Part shown: positions 1 through 8,775 of the stretch, piece by piece
How the letters are laid out: every line of letters begins with the position of its first letter
Position numbering within the stretch: position 1 is the first letter of the stretch
Assembly (NCBI GenBank): GCA_009663005.1
Contig: CM018891.1
Coordinates: 5,440,894 to 5,453,393, forward strand
Reading direction: 5' to 3'
Length of the DNA stretch: 12,500 nt
Origin: Actinidia chinensis
Lineage: Eukaryota > Streptophyta > Magnoliopsida > Ericales > Actinidiaceae
Translations under genes and position numbers: made by a program
Notes under the pieces: generated by a model
Told to the model about the DNA's origin: nothing
Database searches by the model: none
Seen by the model: the letters and a program-made list of their open reading frames with translations, nothing else

Positions 1-60
1 CACTTCCGCTTAGTAAAAAAATCTAGTTGTTTATGTCTTTATATATTTTTATATTTATTA

Positions 61-125
61 TTAGTAAATAATACAAAATATATATTAAATAATACCAAAT
101 ATGTATTAAATAATATAAAATATAA
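61..125. repeat. 21-bp AT-rich tandem repeat, about 3 copies
   Basis: Three consecutive units of roughly 21 bp follow the pattern TATTAAATAATACAAAATATA with one or two changes each; a fourth, more degenerate copy may follow. It is a simple low-complexity tandem repeat with no evident function. Confidence 0.55.
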
Positions 126-139
126 TAAATAAAATACAT

Positions 140-320
140 ATTACTCTAGTGGGGCAGAGTCGGAGAAGGTGTCCAGGCAGGGAGGCATGCAAAACCATCC
201 CCGCCTCATCACGGGAAAATCTTCGTACTTTTCCCCATCTCAACCCATTCCCGTGAAATTATGCAAATTTTCAGCCCGAATGGGACGGAGGCTGGGCAGG
301 AGTGGGGCGGAATAGAGTTT
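140..320. repeat. GC-rich repeat-like island with CCCCGCC/TTTTCCCC motifs
   Basis: A block of C-rich motifs (CCCCGCC, TTTTCCCCATC, CCCATTCCCGTG) followed by G-rich ones (GGGACGGAGG, GGGCAGGAGTGGGGCGG) stands out sharply from the AT-rich surroundings. Such imperfect inverted CCCCATCCCCG-type sequence is common in interspersed plant repeats. No terminal repeats or target duplication could be identified, so the class is unknown. Confidence 0.35.
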
Positions 321-664
321 ATTGTCTTCTCTAATATACGATGGGAATAGATATGAATTTTCATAATTATACTATAATAATTTGTAATTAATTCCGTACA
401 AAATTATAACACAAACACCACAAAGTGTCATAACATTGCTAGCCTAAAAATATCGTAAAAAAAATCAAAATATTAATAAGTGACACCTTCATACGTACAC
501 TCTTTCGTGACTATGACCACTAAGTCCTACAAGAAATATTGGTATAAAAAGGAAAAATACTAACAACCCAGAAAGGTTTTCTTTCCTACAAGATGGAAGC
601 AACATAGAAAAAAGATACTATATTTTAGAAGCAGAAAAAAAAGACGAGGAGAATGCCATATCAA

Positions 665-669
665 TCAAT
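665..669. repeat. 5' target-site duplication of element A (TCAAT)
   Basis: TCAAT lies immediately before the TGTTAG start of the 5' LTR and is repeated exactly at 8202-8206 after the CAACA end of the 3' LTR. A perfect 5-bp duplication is the expected mark of copia integrase and fixes both element ends. Confidence 0.92.
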
Positions 670-1274
670 TGTTAGAAATTTTGTGTGAATTAAAAGCATA
701 AAGAGGAGTGGTTTTTAACAATTCCTAAAAGGAGTTATTATAGAGAACCAATTGCCATCTTCTTTACAGCCCTCCTGGCTGCTTTATTTGGGCCAATGAC
801 CAGCCTTATGCTGTCATGGTGGAATCAAAAGCAATCCATGATGAGGGGGTAATGACCCTAGATTATAAATGATTAAATAGAGCATTGTTGGCTATAAATG
901 CTGAGGTTTAGCACTGAGAAAAACACACCAACCAACACCAACAACCAAAACAACAGAAACAAACACACCATACATTTGAGTTCTTTGAAGAGCGAGCAGG
1001 ACAGATACAGTTGAGTTCGCCAAGGCTTGCTGTGGAGGTGTTCCAAAGTTAGATGGTTCTAGCCGTTTTATTCCTGGAGGAAGACGTCGGACAGCACCCT
1101 AAAAACACCCTCGGTAGGCGGCGAATCTTTCTTAAGGAGACTGCTTGACAGGACTCGGCTTTTACTTTGTTTGTATCTCTTATATTCAGTTTCTTAAATT
1201 TAAATTTCTGTAATTTATTTTGATTAATGGAAATATTCTTTGAAAATTCGTATGCCGAATCAATTTTTTCAACA
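670..1274 (+). repeat. 5' LTR of element A
   Basis: 605-bp direct repeat matching 7615-8201 along its whole length, e.g. the shared blocks AGCATTGTTGGCTA, CACCATACATTGAGTTCTTTG (one base different here) and GCCGAATCAATTTTTT. A TATAAA at 893-898 (context GGCTATAAATGC) is a plausible promoter box for element transcription; the matching site in the 3' LTR has lost two bases. The two LTRs differ by many small indels and substitutions. Confidence 0.93.
893..898 (+). promoter_or_regulatory. Candidate TATA box in 5' LTR of element A
   Basis: TATAAA in the context GGCTATAAATGC lies about 225 bp into the LTR, a usual position for the U3/R boundary of plant copia LTRs. A second TATAAA at 864-869 is an alternative. 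Transcription start would be expected near 920-930. Position and motif are the only support. Confidence 0.4.
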
Positions 1275-1665
1275 AATCTTAAGAAAGATTATTTGTGAGC
1301 GGCAATCAAATTCAGAAGATTAATGTTTTGTTCGAGGAGATCTATACATGTAAACAGAAAGTTTGGTACCTTTGATGATATTATAATGAGAAAGATGAAA
1401 AAAAAAAAAACTGTTCTAAAAAGAAACAATTCTGTTTGAGAGAGAGAAAAAAAAAAATTGGTTTTCCTTTTACAGAAAACTGATTTTATTTTTGACGAGA
1501 ATAAAGAAACATATCATGCTCTAGTAAATCAAAGACCTAACTTTTGATCTTGATGGCTGGGGATTCAATGCTGGAGGAACCTTCCGGAGCCATTCTAAAC
1601 TTCAAAACCTTTTATTTGTTAGAAAGAAAAGAAATAAACTTGGGAGAGAAAGAAAAAGAAGGGAA

Positions 1666-1840
1666 GAGGAGCGAATAAATAACGAGGGGAGGAAAAGAGT
1701 TAGTGGGGAGGAATAAATTAACGAGGAAAAGAGAAGAGTGGGAGGATTAAATAAAGAGGAGGAAAAAATTAGTGTGTTGAATAAATAAAGAGGAAGGAAA
1801 GAGAAAGTGGGAGGAAATAAAAGTACGGAGAGAAGAAAGA
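1666..1840 (+). repeat. Degenerate ~35-bp purine-rich tandem repeat, about 5 units
   Basis: Units of the form GAGGAATAAATAA-CGAGG-GGAAAAGAG-TAGTGG recur with their GAATAAAT-like core at about 1673, 1711, 1744, 1779 and 1813, i.e. spacings of 38, 33, 35 and 34 bp. The + strand is almost pyrimidine-free across the block. It lies within the element's own leader. Confidence 0.65.
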
Positions 1841-1884
1841 GATAAAGAATATAATAATATTTATTATATAATAAAAAAAATTTT

Positions 1885-2330
1885 TAATAAATAAAAAAAA
1901 ACAAAGAACGCATGAGCAGTTTTGAACATAAAATATATATAGATATATATTATAGAAAGGGAGAGAGAGGAAAATATATACTATAATATTATATATATAT
2001 AATTAAAAAAAAAAAACATGCAGCGTGCTTCGCTTTAAATAATTACAAAATATATATATTATTAATTATATCGGATATATATATTATATAGTCTATAAAA
2101 AAAAAAAAAAAAAACGATGCGCTGACAGAAAGACAAGACTGCATAGGATATATATAATAATTATAATAATTATAATATATAAGATAAAATAATAATAATA
2201 ATAAAAAAAAAACATGATATTACAGTTTATCACAAAGTTTGATAATTCTAGATTTTTTTATAAAAAAAAAAATAATAATAATAATAATAATAATAATATA
2301 TATTAAAAAAAAAAAACTTCAGGTTTATGT
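1885..2330 (+). repeat. AT-rich block with A-runs recurring about every 100 bp
   Basis: A-runs of 9-18 bases followed by short mixed sequence occur near 1891, 2005, 2097, 2203 and 2305. In four of them ATG-containing sequence follows the A-run (1911, 2017, 2116, 2213). The gaps are filled with TA, ATT and AAT repeats. The similarity outside the A-runs is weak, so this may be ancient tandem duplication or chance in very AT-rich DNA. Confidence 0.4.
2271..2299. repeat. (AAT)n microsatellite
   Basis: An uninterrupted AAT trinucleotide run of about nine units follows an A-run and passes into TA repeats. It is a simple microsatellite within the leader of element A. Confidence 0.85.
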
Positions 2331-2694
2331 AATTTTTTTAACCCAAAATGGGAGTTTCTAATTTACTCAAACGCTTAAATTAATTATTAAATTAACCTAA
2401 ATTACTGTGATTTTAATTTTGTCCACACGTTTATTAAATAAAAAAAATATATATATATATTAATTTTTATATTGGTAATTACAGATTTTACCTAATTTTT
2501 GGAAAAATACTATATATCCAGTTTTATGGAAATTATTAAATTTTGCCAAAGTGCTGGAAATTATAATTTTATAAACCCCTATGTGGTCAACGTGCGCGGT
2601 TGACTTAGATCAGAATTGATAGGCTACGGCTTAGGCAGCTGTGCGTGGCTGACCTTTATTAAAACAAGGTAGTTTGAAGCCTTTGTTATATTGG

Positions 2695-2720
2695 ATCGGT
2701 TGGAGGTTTCCTCAACCGAT
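2695..2720. repeat. Small inverted repeat in leader of element A
   Basis: ATCGGTTGGAGG and CCTCAACCGAT can form an 11-bp stem with one bulged G and a three-base TTT loop. It lies about 250 bp before gag. Its role, if any, is unknown; a leader stem-loop for RNA dimerisation or packaging would be pure inference. Confidence 0.5.
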
Positions 2721-2946
2721 TTAGAGTTGACCTCCTACCATTCCCTTCCCTTGCATTACTGTTTCGGTTTTAAAGGGTCCATTCTCTCCGCTAAGGGCGT
2801 TGCTCTCCAAAACACTATGAGTATAACAAGGTTATACCCATTATGGTTTGTTAGGTCTAGATTGTTTATATATTCATATGTCGATATTGTGAGGGATCTA
2901 TGCACTATATGTGGTTGATCTTTTTCAGAAAACCCTCGCGAAAAAC

Positions 2947-3895
2947 ATGGAGACTTAATGCTGTTGAAAAAGCACTCAGTTCAGTTTCTGGGAGAACTGC
3001 TGCTCCAACCCCTGGGTTCAACGATCCGATGGCTCATGTGGACAACCAGGAAAGTTTGGTGGGGCTGATTTAAGAGATGGCAGCAGAGATGGATGTTTTA
3101 TCTTACGACGCTAAATCTCGATGATGCTTAACGAAGAAGGCTCCAGTTGTGGCTGTGAAAATGAGACGGGATAGTCAGAGGTGATTGCAAGAGATCACTG
3201 GAAAAACGCTGATTGATTATAGGTGAAGAATTATATTCTCAATGCATGGGAGGATTCTTGTACTCGGTGTACAATGATACAAAATTGCTAAGGAGTTGTG
3301 GGATCCTTAGATAGAAAAATACAGAGCGGGAAGCCGGGGGTTCAAGAAGTTTATTGGTGACGGTTTCTAGACTATTGTAATGCTGGACACGAGATCAGTA
3401 ACGGCTCAGTTCCAGGAGCTCACAGTTCTCATAAATGAAATCAAAGCAGAGGAATGCTTTGAGTGAGGCATTTCTAGTGGCTGCAGTCATCCACAAGCTC
3501 CCAGAGATGGAAAAGAGTTCAGGTTTCTCATGTTCAAAAACAAGGGAGATGACCTTGGAGGCTCTTTTCTTTCAAGTCAATGTTGAGGAGGGGAAGGAAA
3601 ACAGGGCAAGAACCCAAAGTTGTCAAAACCCTCCTACAGAGCCAAGGCAACAGAATGGAGCATGGTCAGTCTACGAAGGACAAAGAAGTCTAATGACAAG
3701 TGGCTCAAATAACCAGAAAGGTAAGAGTGTCAACTGGGACAAAAAAGGGCGATTACCAAGAAGGCCCCATGGAAAGTTTCAGGGTCATGCTTTAACTGTA
3801 ACAGTTGGGGCATCCGTGCTTCTGAGTGCAGAAAATCAATGCCAACCCGAGCTCTGCAATATAACTGAGGGTATCACGGAGGTGTGTTTGTAGAT
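2947..3895 (+). pseudogene. gag: gag remnant of element A (capsid region and CCHC knuckle)
   Basis: This encodes the copia Gag protein, which packages element RNA into particles. Recognisable pieces lie in shifting frames. A stretch around 3230-3310 reads YILNAWED...LYSVYNDTK. One at 3380-3450 reads TRSVTAQFQELTVLINEIKA. One at 3465-3530 reads SEAFLVAAVIHKLPEMEKS, the usual 'EAFQVAAIIxKLPP' segment of the UBN2-type Gag domain. The clean 152-codon frame at 3435-3893 covers only the C-terminal half. A zinc knuckle follows at 3788-3832 in another frame, CFNCNSWGIRASECR: the three cysteines are in CX2CX4-X-X4C spacing, but isoleucine replaces the histidine. The N-terminal start is unclear; the ATG at 2947 runs into a stop after three codons. 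Confidence 0.85.
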
Positions 3896-3924
3896 GATAT
3901 CAAACTCTCAGCAAGGTTTCTGAC

Positions 3925-4215
3925 GAAGTGAACATGGTGGGGTCAAAACCACAAGAATGGTGGATAGCTACTGGGAGGCTAATCGCATGTCTGTTGACGA
4001 TAGAAGTATGTTCAATACATTCGAGCCAGCAGCAAATGGTGATTGAGAAAAGGTTGTTTATGGGAAAGCAGCATACCTCGACATTGCGGGGATTGGAAAA
4101 CGTGGTCCTGAAATTGACTTCAGGAAAAGAGTTGACTGAACAAGTGTTATTCGTGCCTGGAAATCCGGAAGAATATGGTGCTGGCTCTATGTTGAGCAGG
4201 ACATAGTGTTCGTAT
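3925..4215 (+). pseudogene. Aspartic protease remnant of element A, catalytic Asp changed
   Basis: The protease would cut the polyprotein. WWIATG at 3958-3975 aligns with the family motif WWIDTG; the catalytic GAT is GCT here. Frameshifted sequence continues with DDRSMFNTFEPAANG (about 4000-4045), LFMGKQHTSTLRG, then LTSGKELTEQVLFVPG, all typical of the copia protease. At least two frame changes occur between WWIATG and NTFEP. With the Asp lost and frames broken this copy cannot be active. Confidence 0.85.
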
Positions 4216-4224
4216 GGTTTTGAG

Positions 4225-5400
4225 GCAGATAGAGTTACTCTGTCAAAGGCTGGAATTTGGAATGTATGTAGGGACAGGTTTATATGACTGATGGTTATTC
4301 AAAATGAAGTAATTGACTGTATCCCTACAATTAATAAGAAGAAGGTTCTCAGTTGTTTATGTTGCTGAGTCTTCCATTTTGTGGCATGGTAGACTAGGAC
4401 CATGTTAATTATTGATTCTATACGTAGACTAATTTAATGGATCACATTCCAGCATTCCAAATTGTTAAAAATCACAAGTGTGAGACTGTGGGAGTAAAGT
4501 TAATACGTCTTCATTTCATCGATTGAAAAGAAGTACGAACCATTGGTTTAATCACATGATGTGGTGATTTGAAGTATATTTCAAACCCCAATGCTGCGAA
4601 ACAAGTATTTTCATTACATTTCATTGATGATTGTACTAAATACTGTTGTGGGTTACTGCTAAAAAAGCACGGATGAGTTTGAGCCAAATTCATGCTTATA
4701 GAATGACGTAGAAAATCAACCGTAGCAAAAAGATAAAGTTGTGCGAAGTGGACCGAGGTGGGATATATGAATCAACGTTTGGTGTGGTGGATACTGGGGA
4801 GAACAAGGAATTATCTATCAACCGACTGCACCTTATTCTCTCAACAGAATAGAACTGCTGAACGAAAGAATTCGTCCCATAAAAGATAGGAATGAATGTA
4901 GTTGATAAGTTTTTTGGATTGCCTCAGAACATGTGGAGTGAAAGCGATTCTTATGCAAACTATATCTGAATTAGAGTTGGCCTCGCCAAGAATTGGATTA
5001 AATCCCCGTATGAGTTATTTAAAGGTAGGGTCCTACTTATAACTTTTTACGTAGTGGGGATATGTCTTCGAAGGTGGCCTACATCCCTACTAAGAAAGGA
5101 AAAGATTGATCCAAAAACAGTTTGATTTGTGTTCATCGGTTATTGCACAAAAAGTAGTGCATATCGGTTTCTTTGGTATGAGTCTGTAATACCTGATTCA
5201 CAAGCATCCTACATGAAATCTAGGGAATGCTCGTTCTTTGAACACATATTGCCATATAGATCCATTGGGAAGTCAAGTTCAGTGAAACAGACTCTGATCA
5301 TTTTTTTTTTTGGCAATGACAACAGACAAGACCAAAAAGAGAATTGAAATGAAATGAGACGTAGCAGAGAGCTAGATTTCAAAATCTTTTGGTTCAGGAC
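4225..5400 (+). pseudogene. Integrase remnant of element A (HHCC, DDE core, C-terminal region)
   Basis: Integrase would insert the cDNA. The zinc-binding part is seen as LWHGRLG (4377-4398), a CAT for the second histidine at 4401 after an extra base, and KCET (4476-4487), whose second Cys needs one more T. The core shows FIDDCTKYC near 4618-4645 (first Asp), DRGG with Asp at 4751-4753, and TAERK with Glu at 4860-4862. The last two are 109 bp apart, one base more than a perfect D35E spacing. The C-terminal part is the best preserved, with a 72-codon clean frame at 5129-5347 containing FIGYCTKSSAYRFLWYESV and FFEHILPYRS, typical copia sequence. Stops and shifts elsewhere abolish function. Confidence 0.88.
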
Positions 5401-5439
5401 TTCCTAACTTATATGTTAGAATGAGGCCAAACATACAAA

Positions 5440-6240
5440 TGGAAGCAGTGAGTTGTCACTGAGGTCCCATTGTGGAAAAGAGGATAGAAGAGTGAGATTG
5501 AATCCAATTCTTGCAAAATCATACGTGGACTGGTGAATTTACCCCAGGCAGTAAGCTATGGGCTACAAAGGCATCTCAAGAGGAAAGATTAGATGAAAGC
5601 AGATGGAATTTCAATTAGATAAGTACAAAAGCTAGACTTGTTATCAAAGGATATAGACAAAAAAAAGGTCTAGACTACTTTGATAACTTATTCACAGGTC
5701 TCGAGAATACATCTATTGTAGGCATGATAATTGCTATCGCAGCTTTGCCAAATTTTGAGATACATTTAGATGGATGTTAATAATTTTAAAACAGCTTTCC
5801 TGAATGGAGGTTAGATGAAGAAATCTACAGGACAAACAACCTGGGGTTTTTCCGCACCTGGAAAAGAAGGGAAAGTCTGTAGGACTTGTAGATCTTGTAT
5901 GGTCTCAAGAAGCACCGAAACAATGGCATGAGAAGTTTGACAATGTTGTATTGTATAGTGGCTGTCAAAATCAACGAAGTGAGAAATGTGTATATGTCAA
6001 GGACACAAACGAAAGGGTAGTTATTTGTGTCTTTACTTGATGACATGATCATTGTGGTAGTAAACGATAAAGTTATCATCTACCACAAGACCTATTAATT
6101 CGAAATTTGATATGAAAAGGATATGGGTCTAGCAGATGTGATTATGGGTGTGTCTTGTGAAGATTACCCAGAAACATCGAGGATTTGCCACCTTTCTCAG
6201 ACACATATATTGATAAAATTTTAACAAAATTAAATAAGTT
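5440..6240 (+). pseudogene. Reverse transcriptase remnant of element A
   Basis: The domain would copy element RNA into DNA. Visible pieces include GSKLWATKA, KARLVIKGYRQKKGLDYFDN (about 5630-5690), IIAIAALPNFEIH, then MDV with the first catalytic Asp at 5773-5775 and KTAFLNGG. Next come PGKEGKVC and KQWHEKFDNV, VYVKDT, and the active-site box at 6034-6044. There TAC-TT-GATGAC is the family's YVDD with one base missing. The downstream GLADVI matches the thumb-proximal region. Numerous 1-nt shifts and stops separate the pieces. Confidence 0.9.
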
Positions 6241-6289
6241 GATATGAATATAGCAAGGACACCCTCTATAGATGTTAACTCTCCACTTA

Positions 6290-7039
6290 TTCCAAGAATG
6301 GGGGGGAAGGTTTGAATCCCAATTGGAGTATTCTCGTATAATGGAAGTTTAATGTACTGAGGAGTTGTACAAGACCCGATATAGACTACTCAGGGAGCAG
6401 ACTGAGCAGGTATACAAGTAATCCAGGAAAGGATCACTGGAAGGCGATAGTAGATTGCTACGCTATTAAGATACTCGGATTTTGGGACACATTAACCAGG
6501 ATTTTCCAGCAGTGTGCTCGAGGGTATTGCGGATTGCAAAACTGGATATCAGATATGAAAGCCTCGAAAAATCCACGAGTGGATATGTGTCTCATGCTTG
6601 GTGCGTCAGCAGTTGTCTTAGCATTATTTAAACAGAGTGTAGTTGCACGTTCTACGAGGGGAATCAGAGAGTTTTTATGCTCTAGATAAGGCGGCTGAGG
6701 AATGAAGCCGAGTGGGGGCTACGCCAGTTTTTGGAAGATATTCCAAGATGGTCGAAACCGTGTCTGCGATTACAATCCATGCGATAGTAGTCGCGTTGGT
6801 AGGGCACACGTAATAGTATGTATAATGGTAAGTCTGAAGATTCGTCGTAGACATAATACCATTAGGAAACCTATCTCAAGTGGGCCGGTTCGGTTGTCGC
6901 TATGACTACGTGAGTCAAAGGACATATCGCGGATGCCGCTTACGAAAGGGTACCTAGAGAGTTAGGTTGATCTAGCATCGAAAAGGAAGGGTTTAAAGCC
7001 TATGAAAGGGAAAGATATCGTGAAGGAAACCCAACCTAG
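6290..7039 (+). pseudogene. RNase H remnant and polyprotein C-terminus of element A
   Basis: RNase H would degrade the RNA template. Recognisable segments are TSNPGKDHWKAIV (about 6417-6455), GYC followed by a disturbed Asp codon (6523-6535) and NWISDMK. Further on are KQSVVARST (6630-6656), RRHNTIRKPISSG (6846-6883), DPLTKG-like sequence near 6930-6947, and SKRKGLKPMKGKDIVKE at the end, with a TAG at 7037-7039. Order and content match the copia RNase H and tail. Multiple frames are needed to read it. Confidence 0.85.
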
Positions 7040-7601
7040 CTGAATGGAGATCCAAGAATCTAGTTCAATGGGAACACACATACGTGCGTATCTATATCTA
7101 AAGATAATCATGGGGAGTTTGAAAACCCTACCCTTCCTATTATGCAAACAGTGGGATTGTGGATAAGGTACCGCATTAGTTTTTAATTGACTTTTGTTTG
7201 TAATGGTGAGCCAGGACTGGATATATTATAGTGAAATTATCCATATAAGAAGTCACCTGTGTGAGTATGAAGTGGGCCCGCTTCTTTGAAAATTTGAGGG
7301 AAAGGCGAATTTTCAAGGAAAAATTACTTGCAGAACCAGGAGGAGTGTTCAATGGCCGAAATAGACACAACAGTGAGAAACTAAAACTAGTCAGGAGAAG
7401 AAGTTCCTGTATATGACGTCATTATCTTAATTACACCTGCGGCGGACGTTCAATGCGGGCTCGCCACTAGTCTGCCAAGTAATTCGATAGGCTCTCACAA
7501 GGGGAAGGTTCAAGGCCAAAGCTACCTATCCTATGCAAGATTATCCGTTTTTGTCTCTCTCTCAAGTCTATGCATCAGGTCCGCATGAAATTTTCATTCA
7601 T
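7040..7601 (+). other. 3' untranslated internal region of element A
   Basis: About 560 bp lie between the polyprotein stop and the polypurine tract. No protein similarity was recognised on either strand. It is ordinary mixed sequence and belongs to the retrotransposon because it is enclosed by the two LTRs. Confidence 0.6.
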
Positions 7602-7614
7602 GGGGGGGGGATGA
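7602..7614 (+). promoter_or_regulatory. Polypurine tract of element A
   Basis: Nine consecutive G followed by ATGA directly abuts the TGTTAG start of the 3' LTR, the position where plus-strand DNA synthesis is primed. The single T makes it slightly imperfect. A G-run this long is an unusual form of the tract. Confidence 0.75.
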
Positions 7615-8201
7615 TGTTAGAAATTTTGTGGAATGAACGCATAAAGAGGAGTGGTTTTAAAAATTACTAAAGGAGTTATTATAGAACCAACTTGCATCTT
7701 CTTTACAGCCCTAATGGCGCTATTATTTGGGCATGACCAGCCTCTAATGGCTGTCATGGGGAATCCACAAGCAACCCCATGATGAGGGTTATGCCCACTA
7801 GAATTATAATGATTAAAAATAGAGCATTGTTGGCTAAAATGTTGAGGTTTATTTAGCACTGAAGAAAAAACCACCAACACCAACAGAAAACAAAAACACA
7901 CCATACATTGAGTTCTTTGAGAGAGAGAGAAAGATACAGTTAGTTTCGCCAAGGCTGCTTTGGATGTGTTCCCAAAGTTAGTGGTTCTAGTCGTTTTATC
8001 CTGGGCGGAAAGCGTCGCCGGCACCCTGACAACCACCCTCGGTAGGAGGCGAAGCTTTCTAAAGGAGCTGCGATTTGACAAGGACTCGCTTACTCTGTTG
8101 GTACTCTTATATTTAAGTTTCTTGTATTTAAATTCGGTAATTTATTGGATTAATGAAAAATTATTCTTCGAATTTGTTTGCCGAATCAATTTTTTCCAAC
8201 A
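7615..8201 (+). repeat. 3' LTR of element A
   Basis: 587-bp partner of the 5' LTR, starting TGTTAGAAATTTTGTG and ending TTTTTTCCAACA. It is 18 bp shorter through scattered deletions, including two bases of the candidate TATA box (GGCTAAAATG here). A short GA microsatellite at 7919-7930 is expanded relative to the 5' LTR. Open frames on both strands in this interval are shadows of the LTR. Confidence 0.93.
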
Positions 8202-8206
8202 TCAAT
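8202..8206. repeat. 3' target-site duplication of element A (TCAAT)
   Basis: Exact repeat of the 665-669 pentamer directly after the 3' LTR end. Confidence 0.92.
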
Positions 8207-8617
8207 ATGTATAAACATTTTTTTCTGAGCAAAAAAAAAATGAGACGAGCAATACTATGGCTTCCTACCCTGGTATGACGGTAGAAACAATTACTTTCAA
8301 TGAGAATCATATCACAGGCGCACTATAAAGTCGATTGGCCAATAATGTGGCTTCCTTTCCAAGAGACAAAATTTTTTACTCGCGGATTCAACAATAATAG
8401 TCATGTTACATGTCGTGGGGATGTAAAGATGAGAGAAAATCGAATGCAGATGATGATGGTGGCTAACAAGCGGTTCGTGATGACTGGACGCTGTTTGGCT
8501 TAGCCTGCAAGACAGCAATAGTGAGAAGAATTGCCCGAAGTTGTTCTGAAAATGACTCTCCGACGATCAAATTACTGACCAAAAAAGAAGAGAGAGAAGA
8601 GAGCAATAGAAGTGCTA
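8207..8617. other. Intergenic stretch, no recognised gene
   Basis: About 410 bp of mixed-composition DNA lie between element A and the foldback. Open frames of 67-68 codons overlap on opposite strands at 8300-8518. Neither resembles a protein I know, and overlap of this kind usually means neither is coding. The interval may belong to the distal upstream region of the MADS-box gene. Confidence 0.5.
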
Positions 8618-8625
8618 TTGACTTT
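8618..8625. repeat. Left 8-bp direct repeat (TTGACTTT) flanking foldback
   Basis: TTGACTTT here is repeated exactly at 8776-8783 on the other side of the foldback. An 8-bp duplication fits an hAT-type target site, although five bases (GATCT) separate this copy from the paired arm. Confidence 0.5.
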
Positions 8626-8775
8626 GATCTTAGAGAGAGATTCGATATTACTTACTTGTGAAAGAGGGTCTGTCCCCGTTTATCGTGCATCTTGGCGTAT
8701 CCTCATACGCGCCAAACTACACTATAAATGGGGACATACCCTCTCTTATAAGTAAGCATACTGACTCTCTCTCTG
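8626..8775. mobile_element. MITE-like foldback element, ~150 bp
   Basis: Two arms of about 70 bp pair almost end to end around a CCTC loop at 8701-8704. From the outside inwards the left arm reads TAGAGAGAGA, ACTTACTTGTGAAAGAGGGT, TGTCCCC, TTTAT, GTG, TTGGCG, TAT. The right arm is complementary with a handful of mismatches, one small bulge and the unpaired CG at 8708-8709. With the exact 8-bp TTGACTTT repeats outside, this looks like a short non-autonomous DNA transposon of full-palindrome type. It has no coding capacity. If transcribed, the RNA would form one long hairpin that could feed small-RNA processing. A young inverted-duplication MIRNA or siRNA locus is the alternative; the very short loop favours a foldback transposon. 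Confidence 0.65.

Larger units (their letters stand above)
1..664. other. AT-rich intergenic flank, no gene seen
   Basis: This is sequence upstream of element A. It is strongly AT-rich apart from a GC-richer island at about 140-320 (listed separately). No open frame of useful length and no recognisable protein similarity was found on either strand. The last five bases before the retrotransposon are part of its target-site duplication. Confidence 0.6.
1275..2946 (+). other. Long untranslated leader of element A, low complexity
   Basis: About 1.67 kb separates the 5' LTR from the first gag-like sequence. It holds a purine-rich tandem repeat (1666-1840), A-runs alternating with TA/AAT-rich tracts (about 1885-2330), an AAT microsatellite and further AT-rich sequence to about 2560. 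No coding similarity was recognised; the 75-codon open frame at 2691-2918 resembles nothing known to me. The leader is longer than usual for copia elements, so a nested insertion is possible, although no borders could be found. Confidence 0.6.
670..8201 (+). mobile_element. Ty1/copia LTR retrotransposon, full length but decayed (element A)
   Basis: The 7.5-kb element is bounded by LTRs that begin TGTTAG and end CAACA and by an exact TCAAT duplication. Inside, in copia order (integrase before reverse transcriptase), lie recognisable pieces of gag with a CCHC knuckle, aspartic protease (WWIATG), integrase (WH...H, then D and E about 36 codons apart), reverse transcriptase (LVIKGYRQKKG, then Y-DD) and RNase H. 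Every coding block is interrupted by many single-base frameshifts and stops, so the copy cannot encode a polyprotein as shown. A G-rich polypurine tract precedes the 3' LTR. No standard initiator-tRNA primer-binding site follows the 5' LTR. The copia assignment is firm from gene order; the exact lineage was not determined. Confidence 0.95.

Noticed and set aside
1885..2330. CRISPR-like or satellite array from evenly spaced A-runs
   Set aside because: The interval is a plant retrotransposon leader, the units share little besides A-runs, and there are no conserved repeats with unique spacers.
2691..2918. 75-codon open frame in the element A leader
   Set aside because: It matches no known family, lies in a noncoding leader before gag, and is the length expected by chance in mixed sequence.
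7617..8214. Open frames of 154 and 84 codons on opposite strands
   Set aside because: They lie in the 3' LTR of element A; the matching 5' LTR has no corresponding open frames and the two strands overlap.
8300..8518. Overlapping 67- and 68-codon frames upstream of the foldback
   Set aside because: No similarity recognised, opposite strands over the same bases, and no promoter or splice context; no support for a gene.
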